Assembly: GCA_943787725.1 (NCBI GenBank)
Contig: CALSNM010000006.1
Location: forward strand, 1-64,000
Source of the DNA: an uncultured Flavobacteriales bacterium
GTDB taxonomy: Bacteria > Bacteroidota > Bacteroidia > Flavobacteriales_D > Parvicellaceae
Direction: 5' to 3'
Length of the DNA stretch: 64,000 bases
In this document: piece by piece, positions 55,845 to 64,000 of the stretch
How positions within the stretch are numbered: the first letter of the stretch is position 1
Layout: the number at the start of each line of letters is the position of its first letter
Made by a program: the position numbers and the translations under genes
The notes under the pieces: model-generated
Databases searched by the model: none
Seen by the model: only the letters and a program-made list of their open reading frames with translations
Told to the model about the DNA's origin: nothing

Positions 55845-56869
55845 ATTCTAGTATCTCGTTATCAAATTTTTCCTTATCATCAATCAAACCAATTTCGATT
55901 TCTATGCAATAAATAGGTAATTGTTCAAACCCTTTTATTTCCAGCAATCTAGATGCATCTTTCTCTGTGGTTAAAATGATTTTTTTCGAACTATCAAAAG
56001 TACCAAATATTTCAGAGATTGTTGCTACATCTTTTTCAGAAAATGGATAATGATCTCGATATGCTTTTTTGCTAAAGACTACTTCTCTTCCGGTTTAATT
56101 CTTCATAAAGTGGGGTGGGGTTGGCAATACCCGTTAAAACAAGGGTCTGGAAGTTTGAAACCGCTCCTTTTAGTTCTTCATTTGTAAAGGGGTTGTAAAT
56201 CCGACCGTACTTTATAAAACTGAAAAATATCTTCTGATTTTCATTCGGTGAGATATCTTTAATAATTTCTTTCTTCTTTTCTAGTGAAATATTACGAGGG
56301 CATTTTGACACAATAATAATATTCGCTCTGTTTTTTCCTGTTCGAAACTCTCTTAATTCTCCCACAGGAAGCATTAAATCTTTGAAGAAAGGTTTGTTGA
56401 AATCGGTAATTAATATGTTCTGCCCAGCTTTTAGGGATCGATGTTGGAAGGCATCATCAAGTAATATGACTTCTGTAGATGAATTGTCATAAAGTAAATT
56501 TAAGACGCCTTTCACTCTTCTTTTTTCAACGACAACCTTTATGTTTGGAAATTTCCGATTGTATTGCGCGGGTTCATCACCAATATGGATTGCCGTTGAA
56601 TTCTCATTAGCCTCGATATAGTCTGTAGTTTTCCTTCCATATCCTCGGCTTAGTATAGCAAGGTGATAATCATCTTTTAATAATCTAGCGAGATATTCTG
56701 TGTGTGGTGTTTTTCCTGTTCCTCCCATAGAAAGATTTCCGATACAAATTATTGGGCGATCAAATTCACTTGATTTGAAAATATTTTTTTGATACAAAAA
56801 ATTTCTCAACATCGTAATACCTCCATAGATCATAGCAATCGGGAATAATATATAGCGAAATACTTTCAT
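55783..56869 (-). CDS. lpxK: Tetraacyldisaccharide 4'-kinase (one frameshift)
   Basis: LpxK phosphorylates the 4' position of the lipid A disaccharide at the inner membrane. N-terminal membrane helix, then the P-loop GNLSMGGTGKTPHTEYL at ~45-61 and LLDDAFQHRSLK. The open frame stops early at 56072, but the continuation is readable in another frame: FSKKAYRDHYPFSEKDV, KKIILTTEKDASRLLE, to a TGA at 55783. One surplus A near 56083 (EELNRK-EVVFSK) accounts for it. The corrected product has ~361 residues, the usual length. The end overlaps pnp. Confidence 0.85.
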
Positions 56870-56910
56870 TAATTTAATTTACTCTTTACAAAAATCAATA
56901 ATTTAGCCGA

Positions 56911-58005
56911 ATGACAATACAAGATGTAACAAATTATTTAGAATCAATAGCTCCACTTCAGTATCAAGAGAGTTACGATAACGCTGGCTTAATTGTTGGA
57001 AATGATAAAAATGTTATTTCAGGAGTTCTAGTTTGCTTGGATAGTACGGAAGAAATTATTGATGAAGCAATAGAACGAAAATGTAATTTAATTGTTGCAC
57101 ATCATCCGATTGTATTTTCAGGATTGAAAAAAATTACGGGTAACAACTACGTTGAAAGAACGATAATTAAAGCCATTAAACATGATATCGCTATTTATGC
57201 AATTCACACGAATTTGGACAACATGTTGAATGGAGTGAATGAAATGATAGGTAGAAAGTTAGGGTTGATTAACACGCGTATATTGGCACCTTCGAGCAAT
57301 AATATCAGGAAGCTTGTAGCTTATGTTCCTTCTGATTATTTGGAAAAAGTACGTGAATCTTTATTCAATGCTGGAGCTGGGAAAATTGGGGATTATGATG
57401 AATGTAGCTTTAACAGTGTGGGTGAAGGTACTTTTCGAGCAGGGGATAATACCAATGCATTTGTTGGAGAAAAAGGAAAAAGACATTTTGAGACTGAGCA
57501 GAAGCTTGAAGTAATATATGCAATAGACAAGCAAAGAGCGATTTTAATCGCGTTATCCAATGATCATCCTTACGAAGTTCCAGCTTATGATATCTTGGAG
57601 CTGCAGAACAGTAATTTGGATGTTGGGGCCGGATTAATTGGCGAGTTGGAAAATGGAGTCGATGAAATAACTTTTCTAAAATCTTTGAAAGTCACCATGA
57701 AAACGGATTGTATTCGTTATACTGATTTAAGTGGAAGACCAGTTAAGAAAGTTGCTGTATGTGGAGGTTCAGGAAGTTTTTTATTGAAAGATGCTATACA
57801 GGCAAAAGCGGATGTTTTTATTACAGGAGATTTCAAATATCATGAATTTTTTGACGCTGAAAACCTTATTGTTATCGCAGATGTTGGACATTTTGAAAGC
57901 GAACAGTATACAATTGAGCTTTTAGTTGACAAACTAAAGGAAAAATTTACTACTTTTGCGGTCTGTTTTACGGAGGTAAATACTAATCCCGTTAATTATT
58001 TGTAA
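56911..58005 (+). CDS. Nif3-like dinuclear metal centre protein
   Basis: 364 residues, the long form with an inserted PII/CutA-like domain (about 125-235) between two Nif3 halves. Metal ligands: VAHHPIVFSG, AIHTNLDN, GDFKYHEF and DVGHFESEQ. Often annotated GTP cyclohydrolase 1 type 2/Nif3; its true role is unsettled. 7 nt precede the next gene, and the two are a conserved pair in Bacteroidota as far as I recall. Intact. Confidence 0.88.
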   Translation: MTIQDVTNYLESIAPLQYQESYDNAGLIVGNDKNVISGVLVCLDSTEEIIDEAIERKCNLIVAHHPIVFSGLKKITGNNYVERTIIKAIKHDIAIYAIHTNLDNMLNGVNEMIGRKLGLINTRILAPSSNNIRKLVAYVPSDYLEKVRESLFNAGAGKIGDYDECSFNSVGEGTFRAGDNTNAFVGEKGKRHFETEQKLEVIYAIDKQRAILIALSNDHPYEVPAYDILELQNSNLDVGAGLIGELENGVDEITFLKSLKVTMKTDCIRYTDLSGRPVKKVAVCGGSGSFLLKDAIQAKADVFITGDFKYHEFFDAENLIVIADVGHFESEQYTIELLVDKLKEKFTTFAVCFTEVNTNPVNYL

Positions 58006-58011
58006 ATTATT

Positions 58012-58797
58012 ATGGCAAAAAAGAAAGAATCTACAGCTGAGCAAAAGTTAAGAGCGCTTTACAATCTTCAAATTATTGATTCTAGAATTGATAAAATTCG
58101 TCAGGTACATGGTGAATTGCCTTTAGAGGTTCAAGATCTTGAAGATGAATTAGAAGGAATGAACTTAAGGTTAGCTAAAATTGAAGAAGAGATTAGTGAT
58201 TTGAATTTGCAAATCAACGAAAAGAAAAATGTTATTGAAGAGTCTAAGGCTGGTATTGCAAAATATGTAGAGCAGCAAAAGAAGGTTAGAAATAACAGAG
58301 AGTATGATTCGTTGACTAAGGAAATAGAATACCAAGGGTTGGAAGTCGAATTAGCTGAAAAAAGAATAAACGAGTATAAAGCAAGAATCGCTTCTAAGCA
58401 AGAATCGCTTGAGACAAGTGTAGCTGAATTAGAAGATAAGAAAGGAGCTTTGGATGCTAAGAAAAATGATCTTGCTGAAATTGAAGCTGAAACTGAAAAA
58501 GAAGAAAGCCTGTTGAGAGAAAAATCAAAAGAAGCTTCAGCAGGAGTTGAGGAAAGATTGTTGAAAGCATACAAACGAATCAGAAATGCAGCTAAAAATG
58601 GTTTAGCTGTTGTTCCTGTCGAAAGAGGTGCTTCGGGAGGGTCTTATATCAAAATTCCGCCGCAAAGGCAATTGGATATTGCAGCTCGTAAAAAAATAAT
58701 TATTGACGAACATAGTGGAAGAATTCTTGTTGATTTAGAATTAGCTCAAGAAGAAACTGATAAAATGGAAAAAATGCTTGCTAAGTTATTGAAGTAA
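58012..58797 (+). CDS. Coiled-coil protein of the C4-zinc-ribbon family, lacking the cysteines
   Basis: 261 residues. Long coiled coil from ~10 to 190, then the conserved tail KIPPQRQLDI ... GRILVD that defines the zf-RING_7/C4-type family. The usual CGGC and CxxCG metal knuckles read GASGGS and DEHSG here, so all four cysteines are gone and zinc binding is unlikely. I recall the same pattern in other flavobacteria. Role of the family unknown; sits directly downstream of the Nif3-like gene, an arrangement common in this phylum. A terminator follows. Confidence 0.78.
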   Translation: MAKKKESTAEQKLRALYNLQIIDSRIDKIRQVHGELPLEVQDLEDELEGMNLRLAKIEEEISDLNLQINEKKNVIEESKAGIAKYVEQQKKVRNNREYDSLTKEIEYQGLEVELAEKRINEYKARIASKQESLETSVAELEDKKGALDAKKNDLAEIEAETEKEESLLREKSKEASAGVEERLLKAYKRIRNAAKNGLAVVPVERGASGGSYIKIPPQRQLDIAARKKIIIDEHSGRILVDLELAQEETDKMEKMLAKLLK

Positions 58798-58817
58798 GTC
58801 AAATCTATTTTTTGCTA

Positions 58818-58852
58818 AAAAAGGGATTAACTAAGTTAGTCCCTTTTTTTTT
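58818..58852. terminator. Terminator shared by convergent genes
   Basis: AAAAAAGGGATTAACT / AGTTAGTCCCTTTT with one G-U pair, tiny loop, and A and T runs on both sides. It lies between the coiled-coil gene (plus) and the FadL-like gene (minus) and can serve both. Confidence 0.8.
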
Positions 58853-58870
58853 GTCGATTCTTTAAATGGA

Positions 58871-60343
58871 TCAGAATTTACGTCCAAAGGTAAAGATTAA
58901 ATTAGTGTTAGACTTTCTGATTGGTGTATTCTCCACTAATATTGGGTCGTACATATAATAGTCTTTGGTCCATGTTGAGCTTGTAACTGCGAAATCGATG
59001 TAAAAGCTTTTAACACGGTATCCAAAACCTCCAGTATAAGTTAGTTTGGCATCGTTGTTTTCTAGAGCAGCTTGGTTGTATGGGTTTTGATAGTAGGCAA
59101 AACCCAGTCTGGTGTATAGGGGGCCTGCTATATTCATTTCACTTCCAATTCTTACGTTGTGGGTCGCTCTAAAGTTAATTTCTCCGGTGTTATTTTCGTT
59201 CGAAAAATTATAACTACTTCCTGAAAAAGGATGGCTGGACAAAGCGCTTTTCGAATAGTCAACACGCTCATAATCAGCACTTATCATAGCCTTTCTAGCA
59301 ATAATGATGGAAAGGCTTCCGATAAACCTTCCGGGGGTTTTTAACCTATAAAGAAAGCTGCCATCAGGAGAATTGGAGGTGTAGGATTCACTATCTTTAA
59401 ATTTAGAGGACATGCTTGAATTCCAGTTGTCTTTCATGTAGTAGAATTTCGTTGTTGTGTGATAGGCAGCCCCAATTCGCAGCCATTTAGCAGGGAGGAA
59501 AACGATTCCTACCTTAGCGTTTACACCATTTCCACGGGTTGATAAGTACTCGTTATAAGTAAAGTTTTCTATTTCAAGCGAGTCGCTTAGGGCGGTTTCG
59601 CTATGATTTTTTTCTTGTCTAAACCGTATAGTGGGAAAGCCAATTGTTCCACCAAAATATATTTTATTGTTGAAGTTTCCAGACATTGCGATTGCGGTCT
59701 CTCCCATGTGCCCTTTTCGATAAATAGTATGCTGATGGTTGAATTCTCCTTGATACATCTGTGTCGTATAGAAGTTTCCAGAAGTGTCTCCTTGGTCAAT
59801 TACATAAGTTTCGTAAGCTTGACCTGCAGTAAATGGTAGAGTTTCATAAATATCGTCGGGATGAATGCCGCTGGCTTGTGCAGCAAAAACATACGACATT
59901 GAGGTGTCGCTTATGCCAGAAATACTGGTTCGCTCGTTAAAATTTGCAAGTCGATTGTAGCTAAGACCAAACTGAATGCTTTTCCATAAAGTAGCGCTTT
60001 CTTTTCCTGCTTTAATTACGCCAACAACACCAATGTTTCCAATCACAATACTTTCATGTCCGTTTGTAGCATCGATTCCCGCAAATTGCGTAGCAGAGTT
60101 CTGTAAGCCAATTTGAGGTGTAATGGACCATTCGGATGACTTGAAACGAGACATTCCCGCAGGATTTACACTTAGTACAGATAAATCTGCTCCAAGCGCA
60201 CCGAAAGCCCCTGCAACGCTATTATATCTTGCAGTTCCTCCAAAATCAAGAAAGCTGTAGCGTAAAGCATCTTCTTCCGTTTGCGCTTTCGATTGCATTG
60301 AAAATGCCATAAGAACAACCAGAACAAATAAAATTCGTTTCAT
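58871..60343 (-). CDS. OmpP1/FadL-like outer membrane transport protein
   Basis: 490 residues. Signal peptide 1-20 (ending SKAQ). N-terminal FGGTARYNSVAGAFGALGADLSVLSVNPAGM contains the NPAG motif of the FadL/TodX hatch. The rest is a beta-barrel with the final strand LIFTFGRKF. FadL-like proteins move hydrophobic molecules across the outer membrane; the substrate is unknown. It lies just downstream of the Asn/Tyr-rich lipoprotein gene on the same strand (22-nt gap). Confidence 0.82.
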   Translation of the reverse strand: MKRILFVLVVLMAFSMQSKAQTEEDALRYSFLDFGGTARYNSVAGAFGALGADLSVLSVNPAGMSRFKSSEWSITPQIGLQNSATQFAGIDATNGHESIVIGNIGVVGVIKAGKESATLWKSIQFGLSYNRLANFNERTSISGISDTSMSYVFAAQASGIHPDDIYETLPFTAGQAYETYVIDQGDTSGNFYTTQMYQGEFNHQHTIYRKGHMGETAIAMSGNFNNKIYFGGTIGFPTIRFRQEKNHSETALSDSLEIENFTYNEYLSTRGNGVNAKVGIVFLPAKWLRIGAAYHTTTKFYYMKDNWNSSMSSKFKDSESYTSNSPDGSFLYRLKTPGRFIGSLSIIIARKAMISADYERVDYSKSALSSHPFSGSSYNFSNENNTGEINFRATHNVRIGSEMNIAGPLYTRLGFAYYQNPYNQAALENNDAKLTYTGGFGYRVKSFYIDFAVTSSTWTKDYYMYDPILVENTPIRKSNTNLIFTFGRKF

Positions 60344-60365
60344 TAGAGTTTATGTTTTTATGTAA

Positions 60366-61715
60366 TTATCTTCTTCCTCCTGATTTAGATGGTGCACTCG
60401 CTTTACTTCGGGAAGAGCCGCTGCTTCTTCCGCTTGAGCGACTTGGAGATGATGAGTTTCGCGAAGACCCTGCACTGCTCCTGGTTCCAATGTTACCATT
60501 ATTTCTTGATGGTTTATAAGTGGATGAAGAGCCTCCATAAATGTTGTTGCTCGTTTTAGTAGTTGATGGTCTTGTATAGCTGTTGTTAGGTTTTGAGGCG
60601 TCGTATGGTCTAGCGTAAATGTTATTGTTTGGTCGACTTGTTCCATTGCTAAAATTTGTAGTAGTCTTTTCTAGTGGTTTCGCTTTCCATGCAGAAGAAG
60701 TTCCTTTAAAATTGTTGCTAGATGCGGGCTCTCTGGAAATGTAATTCGAATTCACTTTTTGAGCAGAATTTTTAGAGGTGTTTAATTGGTGATTCTCAAA
60801 TTTATTACTATTTGCTAAAGAAGATAAACTATTGTCATATGAAGGCGATTTCGTGGCATTAGCCAATATATTGGAGCCGCTATTTTCTTTCACGCTATTT
60901 CCGCTCATATTCGATGTCGTTGACGATGTGGAGCTGTTATTGCTGTTTCCAGATTGGTTCATAGTGGGGTTAATTTTTTTAACTACAGCAGTAACTGTAT
61001 TATAATCTTCACTACTTGAGTTTCCGTAGTTAGATCCGTTCAATGAATTTGAACTCATGCCTCCTCCATGGTTTCCAAAGTATGAGTTAGTCGCAGTTTG
61101 CTCTCCGTAGTAATTTCCGTAATTAAAATTGTTTCCATATGCATTATGATTCCATCCATTGCCGTAATATCCATTGAAGTTGTTTCCATAGCAGCCATAT
61201 CCATAACCACCGTATCCATAGTTATTCCAGTAGTTATTGTTTGAACAGCAGTTCATGCAATTGTTGTAAAAAGAATTATTGGCGTATCCTGAGTAATAAT
61301 TTCCATAGTAGATATTTGTGCTCCATCCGTATGGATTTCCATAATAATAAGAATTGGTAAACCAAGGGTCATAATAGTTATATCCTGAATTACAGTAATT
61401 GAATCTTCTTATTCTTGAAGAATATTGGTAATCATAATTGGTGTTGTAATAATTGTTTGTAACGTATGTATTGCCGTTATCGTTACTTTCAGTTTCAGAA
61501 TATTTTGGATTATAATACTCATTTTCAATTGAATGAACAGATGCATTCTCTTCGTAAGAATAATATTCATCAAATTCAGAATTTGAACTTGTAGTTGGTA
61601 TATATGACTCCTCTTCAGAATAAATATCGTCTTTATAGCTTAAGTCTTGTGTAGATGAACAAGAAGACAAAAGTACAACTAAAGCTAATGGTAGAATTGA
61701 GAAAATGGTTTTCAT
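60366..61715 (-). CDS. Asn/Tyr/Ser-rich low-complexity lipoprotein
   Basis: 449 residues from MKTIFSILPLALVVL; the lipobox LSSC (Cys ~19) marks a lipoprotein. Residues ~60-225 are dominated by Asn, Tyr and Gly (NYYNTNYDYQYSS, YGYGGYGYGCYGNN), and ~240-449 by Ser/Asn with a basic Ser/Arg tail (SSPSRSSGRSSGSSRS). Such prion-like composition gives no fold prediction. Similar proteins in Bacteroidota stand beside proS and FadL-like genes and are often mis-annotated as vitellogenin-like. Role unknown. Confidence 0.7.
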   Translation of the reverse strand: MKTIFSILPLALVVLLSSCSSTQDLSYKDDIYSEEESYIPTTSSNSEFDEYYSYEENASVHSIENEYYNPKYSETESNDNGNTYVTNNYYNTNYDYQYSSRIRRFNYCNSGYNYYDPWFTNSYYYGNPYGWSTNIYYGNYYSGYANNSFYNNCMNCCSNNNYWNNYGYGGYGYGCYGNNFNGYYGNGWNHNAYGNNFNYGNYYGEQTATNSYFGNHGGGMSSNSLNGSNYGNSSSEDYNTVTAVVKKINPTMNQSGNSNNSSTSSTTSNMSGNSVKENSGSNILANATKSPSYDNSLSSLANSNKFENHQLNTSKNSAQKVNSNYISREPASSNNFKGTSSAWKAKPLEKTTTNFSNGTSRPNNNIYARPYDASKPNNSYTRPSTTKTSNNIYGGSSSTYKPSRNNGNIGTRSSAGSSRNSSSPSRSSGRSSGSSRSKASAPSKSGGRR

Positions 61716-61807
61716 GATATTGAAATTATATGTTATTAATAATATCGACTTAACAGTAAATTTAAATAAGTTTGAGCACATTATAAAAGCTACCTCTTTT
61801 TAATTTT

Positions 61808-61815
61808 TAACTTTG
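61808..61815 (+). promoter_or_regulatory. Candidate -7 box of proS
   Basis: TAACTTTG fits TAnnTTTG, 38 nt before the ATG at 61854. -33 box not clear. Confidence 0.4.
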
Positions 61816-61853
61816 TAGTCGTTAACAAGAATTGAACAAAAACTATACCAAAA

Positions 61854-63333
61854 ATGGCAAAAGGATTACCGAAAAGAAGTGAGGATTTTTCAGCATGGTA
61901 CAATGAGTTGGTTGGAAGGGCAGATTTGGCAGAGCATTCAGGAGTAAAAGGTTGCATGGTTGTTAAGCCATATGGTTATGCTATTTGGGGAAAACATGAA
62001 AGCTGTTTTGGATCAAAAGTTCAAAGAAACCGGGCATCAAAATGCATATTTTCCAATTTTTGTACCAAAAAGTTTATTTGAGGCTGAAGAGAAAAATGCT
62101 GAAGGTTTTGCCAAGGAATGCGCGATTGTAACCCATTATAGATTAAAAAATGATCCTGATAAAAAAGGAAAATTAATGGTTGATCCAGATGCAAAATTGC
62201 AAGAAGAATTAATCGTTCGACCAACAAGTGAGGCAATTATTTGGAGTACTTACAAAAAGTGGATTCAGTCTTACAGAGATTTACCATTATTAATCAATCA
62301 ATGGGCAAATGTTGTGCGGTGGGAGATGCGAACCCGCTTGTTTTTGAGGACGACGGAGTTTTTATGGCAAGAAGGACATACGGCTCATGCTACAAAAACA
62401 GAAGCTTTGGAAGAAACAGAAAAAATGATGCATGTATATGCTGATTTTGCAGAGGATTATATGGCTATGCCAGTGATTAAAGGGTTGAAGTCTGAAAGCG
62501 AACGATTTGCAGGTGCTGAAGATACTTATTGCATTGAGGCTTTAATGCAAGATGGAAAAGCATTACAGGCTGGAACATCTCATTTTTTGGGACAAAATTT
62601 TTCCAAAGCATTTGATGTTAAGTTTGCTGATTCAGAAGGCAAGCAAGAGTATGTTTGGGCGTCTTCATGGGGCGTTTCTACCCGTTTAATAGGAGGTCTT
62701 ATAATGACGCACAGTGATGATTTAGGATTGGTGTTGCCTCCTAAATTGGCACCTATTCATGTAGCTATTGTTCCTATTTATAAAGGGGATGAGCAATTGG
62801 CGAAAATTTCAGAAGTCGCAAATAAGCTAAAAGCTGAAATGCAGGCAAATGGTATTGTTGTTAAGTACGATGATGATGATAAACGTAAGCCTGGTTGGAA
62901 ATTTGCGGAATATGAGATGAAAGGTGTTCCTATTCGGATTGCTATAGGTCCTAGAGACCTCGAGAACGGAACAGTTGAGTTAGCACGACGCGATACTTTG
63001 GAAAAAGAAAGTTTCGAGCAAGCGGGCTTAGCAATTAAAGTTCAACATTTATTAGAGCAGATTCAAATAAATTTGCTAGACAGGGCTAAAGCATATAGAG
63101 AGGAGTTTACAAATGTTGCTGCAACTTGGAATGAATTCACAGAGCTTCTTGATGATAAAGGAGGATTTGTCAAAGCTCATTGGGACGGAACAGAAGAAAC
63201 AGAACAAAAAATAAAAGAAGAAACTAAAGCGACAATTAGATGTATTCCTTTTGATCAGAAAGAAGAAACAGGAAGTTGCATATATTCAGGTAAACCTTCT
63301 AAAGGAATGGTGTTGTTTGCGAAAGCTTATTAA
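61854..63333 (+). CDS. proS: Prolyl-tRNA synthetase (one frameshift)
   Basis: Charges tRNA(Pro) with proline; class II synthetase of the shorter archaeal/eukaryotic type without the large editing insertion. Seen: [19 protein letters not shown], motif 2 around [26 protein letters not shown], and the C-terminal domain ending [16 protein letters not shown]. The frame breaks near 61988, where TGGGGAAAAC has one G too many ([12 protein letters not shown]). The corrected protein has 492 residues, the normal length. The first Met is that of MAKGLPK. Confidence 0.93.
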
Positions 63334-63346
63334 ACTTTACTTAATT

Positions 63347-64000
63347 ATGATGGACGAAAAAGCTACACAAGAATTAATATTTAATACTGTAAAGGATAAA
63401 AGTGTATTGAAGCAGGATGTCTTTAATAATATTATTCTAAATTTTAAGATTCTGAAACAGGTGTTGAAAGAAATTGGAGATGATCTTAGTGCTCGGATGG
63501 AATCTGTTGATGAGCGCGTTATTGTTGAGTATAAGGATACGGGCGAATTTGAAGCGCAATTAAGGGTAGCAGGAGATGTTTTAGTTTTTCACATGCATAC
63601 AAATGTTTTTAAGTTCGATTCACAAAACAGCTTGTGGAATACCTCATATTTTAAAGAGAACGGGAGTCGTGGTTATTGTGGATTGATTAACATCTATAAT
63701 TTTTTGAATGATTCAATAAAATATAATAGAGTAAATGATTCTGGTTATATGATTGGACGATTATTTGTTAATGCTGAAAACCACTTCATGGTTGAAGGGA
63801 AGAGACAAATGGGTTTTCTCTATAATGATATTATCAACTCGATTATTGATAAAGATAAGATGAAGGCAATTATTCAATCAGCGGTTTTGTATACTTTGGA
63901 TTTTGATTTATTTATTCCTCCGTACGATAAGGTGAAAGAAGTTTCAGTTTTTGAAATTCAACAATTGAGTGATAAGCTGAAGTTGAAGACGGCTAAGCGT
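63347..64000 (+). CDS. Conserved Bacteroidota protein, 3' end outside the window
   Basis: Open for all 218 codons to the window end, starting MMDEKATQELIFNTV 13 nt after proS. Soluble alpha/beta sequence with FHMHTNVFKFD and NGSRGYCGLINIYNFLNDSI; no enzyme motif that I recognise. Downstream position next to proS suggests an operon. Partial; function unknown. Confidence 0.65.
   Translation, partial: MMDEKATQELIFNTVKDKSVLKQDVFNNIILNFKILKQVLKEIGDDLSARMESVDERVIVEYKDTGEFEAQLRVAGDVLVFHMHTNVFKFDSQNSLWNTSYFKENGSRGYCGLINIYNFLNDSIKYNRVNDSGYMIGRLFVNAENHFMVEGKRQMGFLYNDIINSIIDKDKMKAIIQSAVLYTLDFDLFIPPYDKVKEVSVFEIQQLSDKLKLKTAKR

Noticed and set aside
60350-60646. 98-codon minus-strand frame rich in Gln and His
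   Set aside because: Out-of-frame shadow of the low-complexity Asn/Ser-rich lipoprotein gene.

Overview
The window is a 64 kb piece of an AT-rich Flavobacteriales-like (Bacteroidota) chromosome. The evidence is type IX secretion (T9SS) C-terminal sorting domains, DUF4834, DUF1573, DUF4369/TlpA and BamA/FadL-type envelope proteins, TAnnTTTG-type -7 promoter boxes, and a GatB/ProS/CarB gene style typical of that group. No plasmid or phage backbone is seen. The genus cannot be fixed by reading alone.

Layout. 1-690: 3' end of a 23S rRNA gene, a 5S rRNA gene and a terminator. 791-12288: carB, a DUF4834 membrane protein, a YfhO-type membrane protein, two glycosyltransferases, a methyltransferase, a flippase and a small STAS-like protein, i.e. 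a surface-glycan locus behind carB. 12378-19521: proline dehydrogenase, a secreted transglutaminase-like protein, a DUF1573 protein, a two-PDZ S41 protease, a YafK-like L,D-transpeptidase and a pterin dehydratase. 19602-24014: an accessory island (below). 23956-34532: rsmG, an ECF sigma factor, GT2, tgt, an LptF/G permease, an aldehyde dehydrogenase, two envelope proteins, a TetR regulator, an alpha/beta hydrolase and a beta-propeller-SPOR protein. 34621-48024: a second STAS-like protein, ahcY, an L,D-transpeptidase, a BamA-like protein, ung, two tiny lipoproteins, lipA, a large T9SS-sorted repeat protein, gapA and lpxH. 48053-64000: an M1 peptidase, two TlpA paralogues, gatB, pnp, lpxK, a Nif3-like protein, a zinc-ribbon-family coiled-coil protein, a FadL-like porin, an Asn/Tyr-rich lipoprotein, proS and a partial conserved gene.

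Most notable region. Between rsmG and the pterin dehydratase lie five consecutive minus-strand single-gene units. Each is bounded by its own short inverted repeat (7-10 bp, starting GTT on one side and ending AAC on the other), and consecutive units are separated by an imperfect palindrome. This is the arrangement expected of integron gene cassettes with attC sites, here without an integrase (a CALIN-like array). A 51-bp imperfect copy (3 mismatches) of the rsmG 3' end lies at the far side, so the whole 4.4 kb looks like an insertion or rearrangement at the rsmG 3' end. The cargo is one T9SS-sorted alpha/beta hydrolase, one DUF2200 protein and three unrecognised exported proteins.

Data quality. 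carB and the YfhO gene are cut by many one-base shifts although their full-length homologous sequence is present. PRODH, the YafK-like enzyme, lpxK and proS each have one extra base, and ahcY lacks two bases in homopolymer runs. I read these mainly as uncorrected long-read or consensus errors that worsen toward the rRNA operon, not as real gene decay. Gene coordinates for these entries are given end to end across the breaks.
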